A stretch of 64,000 nucleotides of DNA from positions 47,401-111,400 of the forward strand of contig NZ_WXEX01000015.1 of the NCBI RefSeq assembly GCF_009877435.1, read 5' to 3'. The stretch comes from Heliomicrobium gestii (GTDB lineage: Bacteria > Bacillota > Desulfitobacteriia > Heliobacteriales > Heliobacteriaceae). Below, piece by piece: positions 15,939 to 25,159 of the stretch. The notes beneath the pieces were generated by a model. It was given only the letters and a program-made list of their open reading frames with translations. It had not been told where the DNA came from and ran no database searches. The first letter of the stretch is position 1. The number at the start of each line of letters is the position of its first letter. Made by a program: the position numbers and the translations under genes.

Positions 15939-16391
15939 CTAGATGTGGTACATGAAGGCGCCTTCATTATATTTCAGTTTTTCCGCTTCCTTGCACATAT
16001 CGGCCAGGGTGATCGAATCAATGACCTGTTCGATCGAGTCGCGCACCTTGGCCCAGACTCGTTTGGAGATGCACTGGTTGGCCCGGGTGCAGCGCTCGGG
16101 CATATCGTCGTTGACACAGTCGACAGGGGCCACGGGTCCTTCGAGCACGCGGATGATGTCGCCGACAGTGATGCCTGCCGGTTCCCTGGCGAGGACATAG
16201 CCCCCTTGGGCGCCGCGGATGCTGTTGACGAGACCCGCCTTGCGCAAGCCGGCGATGATCTGTTCGAGGTAATGCTCGGAAATGTCCTGTCGCTCGGCGA
16301 CGAGCTTCAAGGAGACGGGCCCCTGGCCGTACTGCAGGGCCAGTTCGAACATCGCCCGCACCCCATATTGTCCCTTAGTCGAGAGTTTCAT
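15939..16391 (-). CDS. iscR: Rrf2-family iron-sulfur regulator IscR
   Basis: 150 residues with an N-terminal winged helix (MKLSTKGQYGVRAMFELA, with the GAQGGYVLAR wing). Three cysteines sit in the spacing used for a 2Fe-2S cluster (VDCV, RCTR, QCIS). It is the first gene of the isc-mnmA operon and probably represses it when cluster-bound. A palindrome at 16501-16521, just after the predicted promoter, is a likely target. Confidence 0.92.
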   Translation of the reverse strand: MKLSTKGQYGVRAMFELALQYGQGPVSLKLVAERQDISEHYLEQIIAGLRKAGLVNSIRGAQGGYVLAREPAGITVGDIIRVLEGPVAPVDCVNDDMPERCTRANQCISKRVWAKVRDSIEQVIDSITLADMCKEAEKLKYNEGAFMYHI

Positions 16392-16500
16392 GGCATCACC
16401 TCTTGGTATCTCACTGTTTTGCTCTGATTTGTTTTCTGGAAAAACCTGCGGTTTCTTTGGTTGTCATTCTTCGTCGCTGAAAGCAAGGAATCCCCTGCAT

Positions 16501-16521
16501 ATCCTAGTAATTTAATAGGAT
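16501..16521 (-). promoter_or_regulatory. Candidate IscR operator
   Basis: Perfect inverted repeat ATCCTA-N9-TAGGAT, located about 6-27 bases downstream of the predicted start site of the iscR operon. Its position and half-sites fit autoregulation by the Rrf2 protein encoded next to it. The binding protein is inferred. Confidence 0.55.
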
Positions 16522-16533
16522 TTCTTGGAGCAT

Positions 16534-16562
16534 AGTTTACCACGGCACTCGGGATTTGTCAA
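16534..16562 (-). promoter_or_regulatory. Sigma-A promoter of the iscR operon
   Basis: TTGACA (16557-16562), 17-base spacer, TAAACT (16534-16539) on the minus strand. The -35 box overlaps the last codons of the photolyase gene. Confidence 0.75.
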
Positions 16563-18124
16563 ACCCCGGTTTTCATGGTTTTTTCGCTCTCGGCGACCAA
16601 ATTTTCCACGCGTCGCACATAGGCGTCCACATCGAATTTGCGACGCAGCCCGGCGGCGTTCATGTAGCGCACCTTGCCGAAGATGGCCCGCTCTCCCCAG
16701 GGCCGGTCATGCTTGCCGAAGCACCAGGCGATGCCGGTGTAGCCGTTGGGATCGCGCCCGTCAAGGGCGTAGGTGTCATTTAGTTCGACGGCGATCTGAA
16801 AAGCGGTTTCTGGCTCGGCCGTCCACTCCAGGATCTTTTTGCCCCAGTACATGCGCATATAGCCGTGCATCTTGCCGCGCAGCAGTAACTCCTTTTGGGC
16901 GGCGTTCCAGAAGCGGTCATGGGTGCGCGCCTCGGCCAATTCCGCCTTTGTATAGTTGAATTCTCTGCCATCGGCCTGGTGGGTATGCAGTGTCGCCTGC
17001 GCCCAGGCGGGCAGGGAATCCAGACGGTCATACCCAGGGTTGTAGTAGGCGAAGTTCATGGCCAGTTCGCGGCGGACGATCAGTTCTTCCAGAAAGGCGG
17101 CTAGACCGGGAGCGACCTCGGCTGCCGCGGCCGGAGGCGCTTCCGTTTCCCGCAAAAGGGCTTCCTTGTTCGCTCCGCCGCCGGCCTGGCAAACGGCGCG
17201 GGCTTTTAGGGCCACCTCCAGCGGCGAGAGCTGCCCAAAATGCAAATAGGGGCTCAATTCGGACAGGCCGTCAAGGGACGGGTCGTTTTTGTCTTCATGG
17301 TAACGGGAGAGCTTGAGGCGCAGGAAGTTGTCGAGGCGGCGGCGGGCCTCCCTAGAACCACCGCGAAAACCGGCGGCGGGAGGGATAGACAAATCGACAG
17401 AAAGCGCGACAAGGATCGACGCGAGGGGGTCGTCACAGCCTTCGATCGCGTACGCCTGTTCACCGGCACAGCCTTTCTCGCCTGCTTGGCGATCTAATGG
17501 TTCTTTTGTTTCGTCAGAAAAAACGGCGTCGCCGGGAAGGTCGCCCTGGAGCAACGCCGCCCCATCCCGGACCGGATAGGCGACATCCCGCTCCTGCAAA
17601 GGAACCAGGTAGGCGTCGAGGAGTCGTCTGATCTTTGGCCGGAAGGTGGCGGCGGCATACTCCTCTTTCGGCGACGCCGTCTCCACAGGGACGATGACAT
17701 CGCTTTCCACCTGGATAAAGGGACAGTCGATGCGAGAGGCGACGGCCTCCCGCCACTGGCGCTGGTAGCGCAGGTAGCCCCGGTCGGTGACGACAAGGGC
17801 GGCATGGCGAGCGATGGCGACAACCCCTTCGACAGGCGGGATGCGCCGGACGATCAGGGCGATGCCCCGGCGGCGCAAGGTCTCCCGGACATCACAGAGC
17901 CCCTCCAATAAAAACCGGTAATGACGAGCGTTGGCGCCGGGCACGCCTCCCGTCAGTCCGAAAAAGACAAGCACAGGCAGGCCCTGTTTATTGGCCTCCC
18001 CAATGGCGTACTCTAATGCATGGTTGGTTTCGGCCCGCTGGCTGGCCTGCATCCAGTAGAGGACATAGCGCCCCGGATGAGGAGGCGCCTCTGTAAGCGC
18101 TTGGATTCGTTCGCTATGAATCAA
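16559..18124 (-). CDS. phr: Class II CPD DNA photolyase
   Basis: Light-driven repair of cyclobutane pyrimidine dimers with FAD; about 521 residues. Class II features are visible: the N-terminal photolyase domain (YVLYWMQASQRAETNHAL), and the FAD-binding part with ELIVRRELAMNFAYYNP and the C-terminal TGIAWCFGKHDRPW and GKVRYMN motifs. I prefer TTG at 18124, because AGGAGG lies 7 bases upstream; ATG at 18157 lacks a ribosome site. The middle region (about 190-270) is a low-similarity insertion. Confidence 0.92.
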   Translation of the reverse strand: MIHSERIQALTEAPPHPGRYVLYWMQASQRAETNHALEYAIGEANKQGLPVLVFFGLTGGVPGANARHYRFLLEGLCDVRETLRRRGIALIVRRIPPVEGVVAIARHAALVVTDRGYLRYQRQWREAVASRIDCPFIQVESDVIVPVETASPKEEYAAATFRPKIRRLLDAYLVPLQERDVAYPVRDGAALLQGDLPGDAVFSDETKEPLDRQAGEKGCAGEQAYAIEGCDDPLASILVALSVDLSIPPAAGFRGGSREARRRLDNFLRLKLSRYHEDKNDPSLDGLSELSPYLHFGQLSPLEVALKARAVCQAGGGANKEALLRETEAPPAAAAEVAPGLAAFLEELIVRRELAMNFAYYNPGYDRLDSLPAWAQATLHTHQADGREFNYTKAELAEARTHDRFWNAAQKELLLRGKMHGYMRMYWGKKILEWTAEPETAFQIAVELNDTYALDGRDPNGYTGIAWCFGKHDRPWGERAIFGKVRYMNAAGLRRKFDVDAYVRRVENLVAESEKTMKTGV

Positions 18125-18354
18125 CGAAAGGCCTCCTATGTAGCGTATTAATGACATCGAGCCTGGGACAGGGCTGCCGATTTTTTGTACTGTCGAACCG
18201 GCTTTATACCCTTAGACTTACCCTGGACTATCATCATAAATTATCATCTTCATCGACAATCTGGCAAATGTTCCGGTTACGGATTTCTTGATCGTCTTTT
18301 TCCTAACAATAAGTTATTTGAAAATACTTTCGCAAGTTTGCCCGGCGAATTTTG

Positions 18355-18363
18355 TGGTAATAT
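18355..18363 (+). promoter_or_regulatory. Extended -10 promoter element for ald
   Basis: TGG followed by TAATAT at 18358-18363, about 40 bases before the ald start. I see no good -35 box at 16-18 bases; the TGn extension may compensate. Confidence 0.4.
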
Positions 18364-18401
18364 GGTCGCAATAGGAAATTCTATTGAGGAGGCTGTCGTC
18401 C

Positions 18402-19535
18402 ATGATCGTTGGCGTTCCGAAGGAGATCAAAAACAACGAGAATCGCGTCGGTATCACCCCTGCCGGTGTGGAAACCCTGGTGAAGGCCGGACACAAGGTC
18501 ATTATCGAACACGCAGCGGGCATGGGCTCCGGCATCAGCGATGACCAGTACGTGTCCGCCGGCGCTGTGATGGAGGCGACGGCGGCCGAGGTGTGGAAAC
18601 AGGCAGACATGGTCATGAAGGTCAAGGAACCCCTTCCACAGGAGTACCCTCTCTTTAAGGAAGGCCTGATTCTCTTCACCTACCTGCACCTGGCGCCAGA
18701 GCCGGAGTTGACAGCAGCCCTCCAGGAGAAAAAAGTCGTCTCCATCGCTTATGAAACGATCCAATCGGTCGACGGCTCCCTGCCGCTGCTGGCCCCCATG
18801 TCCGAGGTGGCCGGACGGATGGCCGTCCAGATCGGCGCTCAGTTCCTCGAAAAGCCCCATGGCGGCAAGGGCATCCTGCTCGGTGGCGTCCCCGGCGTGC
18901 TGCCGGCGAAGGTCACCATCATCGGCGGCGGCGTCGTCGGCGCCAATGCGGCCAAGATCGCTGTCGGCATGGGCGCTGACGTGACCATCCTCGACAAGAG
19001 CGTCGCCCGCATGAGCTACCTGGACGATGTCTTCGGCACCCGCTTAAAGACCCTCATGTCCAACAGCTATAACATCAAAGAAGCGGTCGCTGAAGCCGAT
19101 CTGGTCATCGGCGCCGTCCTCGTCACCGGCGCGAAGGCGCCCAAGCTGGTCACTGAGGACATGGTCAAACTGATGAAGCCCGGTTCGGTCATCGTCGACG
19201 TGGCCATCGACCAGGGCGGCTGTGTGGAAACGATCGACCGGGTCACCACCCACGCCAATCCCACCTACGAAAAATACGGCGTCGTCCACTACGCCGTCGC
19301 CAACATGCCCGGCGCTGTCGCCCGCACCTCCACCTTCGCCCTCACCAACGCCACCCTCCCCTACGCCCTCAAGCTGGCCAACAAGGGCTGGAAATCCGCC
19401 GTCCAGAGCGACATCGCCCTGGCCCGCGGCGTCAACGTCCTCAACGGGAAGATCACCTTCCAGGCTGTCGCCGAGGCGATGGGCAAGGAGTTTACGCCGT
19501 TGGACGCTCTCGTGTCGCTTCCCTTCTCTCTCTAA
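18402..19535 (+). CDS. ald: Alanine dehydrogenase
   Basis: NAD-dependent oxidative deamination of L-alanine to pyruvate and ammonia; 377 residues. The N-terminus [17 protein letters not shown] is typical of the family. The nucleotide-binding motif is [12 protein letters not shown], and [10 protein letters not shown] and [11 protein letters not shown] are conserved. ATG at 18402 has GAGGAGG upstream. One of the few plus-strand genes in the window; monocistronic, with its own terminator. Confidence 0.94.
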   Translation: MIVGVPKEIKNNENRVGITPAGVETLVKAGHKVIIEHAAGMGSGISDDQYVSAGAVMEATAAEVWKQADMVMKVKEPLPQEYPLFKEGLILFTYLHLAPEPELTAALQEKKVVSIAYETIQSVDGSLPLLAPMSEVAGRMAVQIGAQFLEKPHGGKGILLGGVPGVLPAKVTIIGGGVVGANAAKIAVGMGADVTILDKSVARMSYLDDVFGTRLKTLMSNSYNIKEAVAEADLVIGAVLVTGAKAPKLVTEDMVKLMKPGSVIVDVAIDQGGCVETIDRVTTHANPTYEKYGVVHYAVANMPGAVARTSTFALTNATLPYALKLANKGWKSAVQSDIALARGVNVLNGKITFQAVAEAMGKEFTPLDALVSLPFSL

Positions 19536-19556
19536 GCGCTTCCGCCGCATTCGGCG

Positions 19557-19595
19557 AAAAGGGGCCTTTCCGTTTTTTCGGAAAGGCCCCTTTTT
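19557..19595 (+). terminator. Terminator after ald
   Basis: A 12-bp GC-rich stem (19561-19572 with 19579-19590), with A-run before and T-run after. Strong in both directions; it could also end the minus-strand ECF operon. Confidence 0.9.
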
Positions 19596-19624
19596 CGTCT
19601 CCTGTTCTATCTCTATCACAACAT

Positions 19625-20374
19625 TTAAACGACCCCCTTTTCCTGGGGCATGCTGTTTTGAATCACCACCACCCGCAGTTTGTTTCGAAAGCGCTGCAGG
19701 ATCGTGGTGAATCGCTTGCCGAAGAGGGCGTAAAAGAGACAATTGCCGATGGCATGAACTGTGTCAAAGGAAACGCTCGCCAGGTAGGTGAGCAGGAAGG
19801 TCTGGACCGTGTGGGGGTAGACGAAGGCGCTCCAATGCCAGAGGTTCATGATCCAGCCGTAGAGATAACCCCAGGCAAAAAGGAAGGCGATCATCCACGG
19901 CCGTCCGAGGTTGGGAAAAAAGCGGGCCAGCAGCCCTGCCGACACACCGGCCATGCCCCAACTGAACATCTGCCAGGGCGTCCAGGGTCCCTGACCGAGA
20001 AAAAAGTTCGACACCAGGGCGGCTGTCGCGCCGACCATGAAACCGGCCCGCGGACCGAAGACCGTTCCCGAGAGGATGGTCAAAAAGGTGATCGGCTGGA
20101 TGCCCATCAATGCCGAAAAGGGAACCCGCCCCACCGCCGCCAGCGCGCCCAAAACGGCGATCATGGACAGTTCACGGGAACAGATCTCTTTGCGTTCAAA
20201 GGCCCAAAAGAGCAGCAACAGCGCTAAAAAGATCATCTCCAGGGCCAGCAATCCCCACCCTTGCCGCCCGATGATATTTTTTCCGATCAGGCTGGCAAAG
20301 AGGGAACCGGCGGCCACCATGAGGATGACGGGGACTTGCAGTTTCGTTCGCCATTCATGCCAAGCGGGCCACAT
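19625..20374 (-). CDS. ECF transporter S component, probably for a corrinoid
   Basis: 249 residues, mostly hydrophobic. Two extra N-terminal membrane segments (to about residue 57) precede a six-helix S-component core that starts near RELSMIAVLGALAAVGR. The core contains the GTVFGPRAGFMVGATAALVS segment, typical of vitamin S components. It overlaps the fused ATPase gene by 20 bases. It is the last gene of the riboswitch-controlled operon and the likely membrane receptor for the ligand collected by the surface proteins upstream. The corrinoid assignment is from context only. Confidence 0.82.
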   Translation of the reverse strand: MWPAWHEWRTKLQVPVILMVAAGSLFASLIGKNIIGRQGWGLLALEMIFLALLLLFWAFERKEICSRELSMIAVLGALAAVGRVPFSALMGIQPITFLTILSGTVFGPRAGFMVGATAALVSNFFLGQGPWTPWQMFSWGMAGVSAGLLARFFPNLGRPWMIAFLFAWGYLYGWIMNLWHWSAFVYPHTVQTFLLTYLASVSFDTVHAIGNCLFYALFGKRFTTILQRFRNKLRVVVIQNSMPQEKGVV

Positions 20375-22262
20375 GGGCGCTCGACTCCCTTCCTTCGGCC
20401 TTGCGTGCCGGCGCTGCCCCCGGTGATGGTTGGGATGGCGCTGCGTTCGCCGCGAGCGACCTTAGCCCGCGCCGGTCGCGGTATGCCGCCCATGCCGCTT
20501 CCGGTGTCAACAGATCGGGCGCCACATGGCGGAACAAGCGGCCGATCTGGGTGGAGTAAAAGAGGGAATCGCGCAGCACCGGCAATATGGCGTCGTCTCT
20601 CACCACCCGACCGCCCTCCAGCCGCAGCGCCCGTGCCGCATAGCGCGCGACGAACTCCACGTCATGGGTGACCAGGATCACACAGGCGCCCGCATCGGCC
20701 CTGCGGCGCAACAAAGCGCCCAACTCCTCTTTGAGTCGCACGTCCATCCCACGGGTCGGCTCATCGAGCAAGAGGAGCGCCGGTTCGGTGGCCAGGACGG
20801 CGGCGATAGCGACCCGCTGACGCTCCCCACCGCTCAGATCGCGAGGATGGACGCTCCGGTAGGCCTCGAGATGAAGCTCTTGCAGGAGACCTTCTACCGT
20901 CCCATCGTCAGGGAGTCCGAAATTGCGCCGTCCGAAGGCCACTTCCGCCTCCACCGTATCCTGAAGCAGGTAGTCGTTGGGGTTCTGGGCCAGGTATCCG
21001 ATCCGCCCGCCGGAGACAGGATGACCGGTCTTCGCCCGCTTCATGATGGAGCCGGTCAGGTCCGCCTGATTCATACCGCTCCCCTGCATTTCCGTAAAAA
21101 GGGAACGCCGGCCCCGCCCCGGTTTGATCAACCCGGCGATGAGCCGCAAAAGGGTCGATTTTCCGGCGCCATTCGGTCCCAAGAGCGCCACAAAATCACC
21201 TGGCGACGCGTTCAGGGTGACATCCTGCAAGGCCTCCCACCCGTTGGCATAGTTGAACCAGATCCGCTCCAAAGAAACCATTGCGCCCTGCCTAGGCGAT
21301 GCCTTCAGCTGGTTAGCTTTCCCTGAACGGCTATCGTCAGCAGTGTCTGCAGACGGTGCTGACACCGCTGACGCCGAGATGGGCGCCGCCTCTGTGATGT
21401 TGCCGGAAGTTGTGGGCAGGTGATCCTGCGCCCCTTGCTGGGGAAGCAGCACGCGCAGCGCTTTCCGCCCTGCTTTGACAGTGATCGGCACCGGCGATAG
21501 GCCCATCCCGGCAAAAAAGCGCGCCACCGGCGGCGCAACCGGCAGGGAGCGCTCTGCCCCCCACTGGGCCATCTCGCCCGGCGAACCGTCAAAGGCGACA
21601 GCGCCCCCTTCCATATAGAGAACGCGGTCAGCCAGGTGAAAGCACCGTTCCAGCCGCTGCTCCACCAGGATGATCGTCATCGCCAGATCTTCGTTCAGGC
21701 GTTTTAGGAAACTGAGGATCTCTTCAGCCGCCGCCGGATCCAGTTGGGATGTCGGTTCATCGAGGATCAGGACGCGGGGCTGCATGGCCAGCACAGAGGC
21801 GATGGCCACCTTCTGTTGCTGTCCGCCCGACAAGGTCCAGATCTCCCGGCCCTTTACGGAAGCGAGTTGAAAAAAGGTCATCACTTCAGCGATCCGCGCC
21901 GCCATCTCTTCCGGAGGAAGACCGAGGTTTTCAAGGCCGAACGCGATTTCGGCTTCCGCCTCTGTCATGACGAGTTGTTTCTCCGGATCTTGAAAGACAA
22001 TGCCCACCTCGCGGGCCAATTCCTGACGGGGCAGATCGATCAGTTGACGCCCCCGGTAGCGCAGTTCGCCGCCGAACCGGCCGCCGTAAAAACGGGGAAC
22101 GAGGCCGGCGAGGGCGCGCACCAGCGTCGATTTTCCCGATCCCGACTCGCCAGCCACCAAGATAAACTCCCCCTCTTCGATGGCCAAGCCATCGATGCGC
22201 AGGGTGGGCTCTTTCTGTTCCGGATAGAGGTAGGTCAGATGGTCGATCGAATAAAGGTCCAC
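20355..22262 (-). CDS. ECF transporter, two fused ATPase domains (EcfA-EcfA')
   Basis: One polypeptide with both ABC ATPases. Domain 1 has Walker A GESGSGKST, signature LSGGQQQK and Walker B VLILDEPT. Domain 2 has GPNGAGKST, LSGGERQR and LLLLDEPT. A low-complexity linker of about 80 residues separates them. I prefer GTG at 22262, with GGGGG 8 bases upstream, which starts just before the domain and overlaps the ecfT end; the frame is open a further 68 codons upstream, but that part is antisense-like and Arg-rich. Both domains have all catalytic motifs. It powers uptake with the T and S components next to it. Confidence 0.9.
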   Translation of the reverse strand: MDLYSIDHLTYLYPEQKEPTLRIDGLAIEEGEFILVAGESGSGKSTLVRALAGLVPRFYGGRFGGELRYRGRQLIDLPRQELAREVGIVFQDPEKQLVMTEAEAEIAFGLENLGLPPEEMAARIAEVMTFFQLASVKGREIWTLSGGQQQKVAIASVLAMQPRVLILDEPTSQLDPAAAEEILSFLKRLNEDLAMTIILVEQRLERCFHLADRVLYMEGGAVAFDGSPGEMAQWGAERSLPVAPPVARFFAGMGLSPVPITVKAGRKALRVLLPQQGAQDHLPTTSGNITEAAPISASAVSAPSADTADDSRSGKANQLKASPRQGAMVSLERIWFNYANGWEALQDVTLNASPGDFVALLGPNGAGKSTLLRLIAGLIKPGRGRRSLFTEMQGSGMNQADLTGSIMKRAKTGHPVSGGRIGYLAQNPNDYLLQDTVEAEVAFGRRNFGLPDDGTVEGLLQELHLEAYRSVHPRDLSGGERQRVAIAAVLATEPALLLLDEPTRGMDVRLKEELGALLRRRADAGACVILVTHDVEFVARYAARALRLEGGRVVRDDAILPVLRDSLFYSTQIGRLFRHVAPDLLTPEAAWAAYRDRRGLRSLAANAAPSQPSPGAAPARKAEGRESSAHVARLA

Positions 22263-23173
22263 TTGCGCCACCCCCAATTCATGATGACCGGGATCAACAG
22301 GCCTGCCAGAATACCGCTTACAGACAAAAGGGTCACCCCGTCGGCGCGCAGGGGATCGAGGACCGGATAATAGACATAGAGCAGTTCCCCTTCGGCGACA
22401 CCCGCCACGGCGGCGAGAAGGGCGAACAGGGCGCCGCTCACGCAAAGGCTGTCGCGCCGCCGCCAAGGCTTTCGCCGGTGGGTGGAACGAGGTCCCACAC
22501 CGAAGGCGCGCGCCTCCATGGCTTCCGCCGTCTCCATGGCGTCTTCCAAGGACGACAGGAGCAGCGCCTCCACCAGCCCGGCATACTTGACCATCCGTTC
22601 TCGGAGGCTCCCCTCGTCAAAGCGGACGCCGCGCAGTTCCTGGATCTCGCGGATCCCTTTGAGACGCCGGCGCATCGTCGGAAACAGCCGTGTGGCCAGG
22701 GAGATGACCAGGGCCGATCGAAAGGCCAAACCCGAAAAGAGGCGCAGCAGGTCGTCCGGTTGGACGATGGCGCTATAAATGAAAAAAAGGCTGAACACAT
22801 TCAGCAGTTTCAAGGCCATGGCGGCGCCGTAAGCGACGGCCTCGACGGTGATGAACAGCGGCCCGAGCAGGGGAACCGCCGGTCCGGTCCACAGGACGGT
22901 CTCCCCTGCCCGCACCATGAGCGGGTTGATGATCAGGATCATGGCGCACATGGGCAAGGCCATGCCCATGGTCTCGTTCCACTGGTCCCACCGGCCGGCG
23001 GCAGCGATGGCGACCGCCTGAACGGCGAAGACGCCGATGAGAAAAAGCGGGTGGTCGATGAACATCAAGAGAAAGAGGAGCGCCGCAATGTAGCTCATCG
23101 CCGCTGCCGGGTGCAGGCTCGCCAGAAAAGAGGCGCTTCCCTTCCAAAGCTCATTTGACGAATCGTCGCTCAT
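22235..23173 (-). CDS. ECF transporter T component (EcfT/CbiQ family)
   Basis: About 312 residues from ATG at 23173, which overlaps the preceding stop codon as ATGA. It has a bundle of N-terminal membrane helices, then the cytoplasmic coupling region (LATRLFPTMRRRLKGIREIQELRG and AMEARAFGVG, matching the family's EARGF-type motif) and C-terminal hydrophobic helices. It links the fused ATPases to the S component. Confidence 0.88.
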   Translation of the reverse strand: MSDDSSNELWKGSASFLASLHPAAAMSYIAALLFLLMFIDHPLFLIGVFAVQAVAIAAAGRWDQWNETMGMALPMCAMILIINPLMVRAGETVLWTGPAVPLLGPLFITVEAVAYGAAMALKLLNVFSLFFIYSAIVQPDDLLRLFSGLAFRSALVISLATRLFPTMRRRLKGIREIQELRGVRFDEGSLRERMVKYAGLVEALLLSSLEDAMETAEAMEARAFGVGPRSTHRRKPWRRRDSLCVSGALFALLAAVAGVAEGELLYVYYPVLDPLRADGVTLLSVSGILAGLLIPVIMNWGWRKWTFIRSTI

Positions 23174-24387
23174 GGGGCCGCCCCCAGCAGGGTTGCCGGC
23201 GAAACGGCTTGTTGGCTCGCTGGATTCACCGTCTTTACCGGTGTTGGAGCCACAGTGACGAAAAAAGGCTTGCCATCGCACACCGCCCGCAAGGCCAGGA
23301 TGGCCTGGAAGGTGGCCATCTCATCAGCATTGCCGCCGGAGACATGGGTGAAAGCGCCGTCTTGGCGCTGGAAGCGCAACAAGGCGTCGATGGGGCCACC
23401 GCCGCTTTGATGCCAGGCCGCTGAAGCGGGATCGTGACCCAATGCCGACAGGGCGTTGATGACCATGGCGATGCTTTCGGGGTTCTCGGCTCCCCAGGAA
23501 GCGAACCCGCCGCTCGGCTCTTGCGTCGATTGCAAATAGGCGACGGCTCTCTGAACGGCGGGACGATCAGCCGTCTCGCCGAGGGCCGCTAAGGCCATCA
23601 AGGCCATGCCCGTCGAATCGACATCCGCCATGGTCCGGTTCTGGCTGTCCCAATGAAAGGAACCGTCGGCGTGTTGCTGATCTTGGAGCCACTGGCGCGC
23701 TTTTTCCTTCGACTCGGCCGGCCATTCTGCTCCGGCGGCGGTCAACGACAGGATCGCCCAGATGTGGGCGTTGACCAGTCGCTCACCGCCGTCAAAGCGG
23801 TTATCGGCGAACTTGCCGGAAGGCGATTGCATCGCCAGCAGTTCCTGGACAATGTTTCGCCCTTCATAATCGGCAGGATTCTTTCCACCGGCTCGAAGCA
23901 GAAATATCAATGTAGCTGTATCGCTGGCGTCGCCGGTCTCGGCAGCCTGGGTCGACTGGGTGGAGACCGTCCGGTTATAGCCGGCTGTTCGCACATCGCG
24001 ACCGGCTGCGCTCAGCGCCACATAGGCCCAGGAGGACAAGGCGCCTTCCTGGCGTTCCTTCGCGATCAGGTTTTCGCAGGCGCGGCTTACAGCGCCGGCT
24101 GCATTGGCACGGCTCACTGCATCAACTGCATTGGCCCGGCTCGCAGCGGCTGCATCGACGGATCTCAAAGCGCCGGCTCCATTAATGCCGCTCACTGCGC
24201 CGGCTGCTTTGGCGCCGCTCGCTTCCGCTGTCGTCTGGGGAGCAGCGATCGCCGGCTGGATGCCCCATAACAGTGTCGATAAGACCATCGTCAGAACCGT
24301 CATCCAGACATAGGCCTGGTTTTTCACCGGAGTCATACCTGGAGCCCTTCGCGGCCAACCGGCAGCCGCCGACGCTTGTCTGTTCAT
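23170..24387 (-). CDS. Secreted alpha/alpha-toroid repeat protein (transcobalamin N-domain-like)
   Basis: 405 residues. ATG at 24387 overlaps the previous stop (ATGA) and has AAGGAGG upstream. A signal peptide or anchor lies at about residues 22-47 (ending AIAAPQ). An Ala/Ser/Asn-rich repetitive stretch follows (about 50-100). Then come five to six toroid repeats of some 45 residues carrying a DGSF/GGFA-type turn, as in HADGSFHW, PSGGFASW and QDGAFTHV. These repeats are of the squalene-cyclase/prenyltransferase superfamily fold that also forms the corrinoid-binding barrel of transcobalamin. Enzyme activity is unlikely, as I see no DxDD-type acid motif. Ligand binding is inferred from its neighbours. 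Confidence 0.82.
   Translation of the reverse strand: MNRQASAAAGWPRRAPGMTPVKNQAYVWMTVLTMVLSTLLWGIQPAIAAPQTTAEASGAKAAGAVSGINGAGALRSVDAAAASRANAVDAVSRANAAGAVSRACENLIAKERQEGALSSWAYVALSAAGRDVRTAGYNRTVSTQSTQAAETGDASDTATLIFLLRAGGKNPADYEGRNIVQELLAMQSPSGKFADNRFDGGERLVNAHIWAILSLTAAGAEWPAESKEKARQWLQDQQHADGSFHWDSQNRTMADVDSTGMALMALAALGETADRPAVQRAVAYLQSTQEPSGGFASWGAENPESIAMVINALSALGHDPASAAWHQSGGGPIDALLRFQRQDGAFTHVSGGNADEMATFQAILALRAVCDGKPFFVTVAPTPVKTVNPASQQAVSPATLLGAAP
24070..24240. repeat. Imperfect repeats coding an Ala-rich linker
   Basis: Repeated units of about 27-33 bases around GCATTGGC(A/C)CGGCT and GCGCCGGCT inside the secreted toroid gene. They code for the series SRANAVDAVSRANAAGAVSRA and similar. 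Confidence 0.55.
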
Positions 24388-25130
24388 GGCGTTCCTCCTT
24401 GCCGTTGTTGCGCCAGCGCCTCCCAATCGGGGCTGGGCGCGTCCATCTCGTTGCTGTACCACCAGAGGACTCGATCCTCCTTTTGCACCGTCTTTTCATT
24501 GGCGCCCACCATGGGCGTCTCATCGTTCACTTTGTACATCCAGCCGCGCATGCCCCGGTTGGCCTGGCCGTTGATGCTGGTGACAAAGCTCCCGTAGGCC
24601 GGGCTCATGCCGTAGCGCAGCCCTGTGGCGTCGAGAGCGCCCAGCGCGTTGCCGCCCCACCGGTTATCGGCGGCGATGACGACGCTCGCCGGTCCGAAAA
24701 GCAGTTCCCCCTTTTGGCCGACGACAGCAACCATCACTGAGAGGCCTTTGGGGACCTCTCCGGTCGTCGAGGCCGCTTTCCCTGTCCCGGCCTCTTTGTC
24801 GCCATCCCTCGCAGCCGGAACCTCCGGTGACTTGCCTGCGTTCGTGACCGGTGGGGAGGCGAAATTGACCGTCTCCCCTGCCCCGGCGGAAGGAACGCCG
24901 CTCTGCGTTCCTTCCCCTTTCGACGGCGATGGCGCTGATTGCCCGTTCTCTTGCCGGTCAACGGCGTTGGTTGGGTTTGCGGCAAAACCCGTGTTGACTG
25001 GGGACGGCGGCGCTTGCGCGTTTTCCGGGACGCCGCTTTTGCCTGAGAGGGTGACCGCTCCGAAGAGCAGCGCCACGAGCAGCAGCAAAAATCCCCAGTG
25101 CCACCCGATTCGTTTCGCCATAGCCTTCAT
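24384..25130 (-). CDS. Membrane-anchored DUF4430 protein (transcobalamin C-domain-like)
   Basis: About 248 residues. ATG at 25130 has AGGAG 5 bases upstream. One hydrophobic N-terminal helix (GFLLLLVALLFGAVTL) can act as an uncleaved anchor or signal. A disordered Pro/Ala/Glu-rich spacer of about 100 residues follows. The last 110 residues are a DUF4430 domain: ELLFGPASVVI, WGGNALGAL, GYxxFVTSINGQ, RGWMYKVNDETP and VLWWYSNEMD. The same motifs occur in the large SLH protein upstream. DUF4430 is the family of the C-terminal beta domain of transcobalamin, which closes over the corrinoid. Confidence 0.85.
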   Translation of the reverse strand: MKAMAKRIGWHWGFLLLLVALLFGAVTLSGKSGVPENAQAPPSPVNTGFAANPTNAVDRQENGQSAPSPSKGEGTQSGVPSAGAGETVNFASPPVTNAGKSPEVPAARDGDKEAGTGKAASTTGEVPKGLSVMVAVVGQKGELLFGPASVVIAADNRWGGNALGALDATGLRYGMSPAYGSFVTSINGQANRGMRGWMYKVNDETPMVGANEKTVQKEDRVLWWYSNEMDAPSPDWEALAQQRQGGTP

Positions 25131-25159
25131 CTCCACTCCTCTGGAATCGATGGTCTCTT

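Noticed and set aside
13770..16427. 885-codon open frame on the plus strand across mnmA-iscU-iscS-iscR
   Set aside because: It is antisense to four well-recognised genes, has no ribosome site and no domain. In GC-rich DNA, antisense frames stay open by codon bias.
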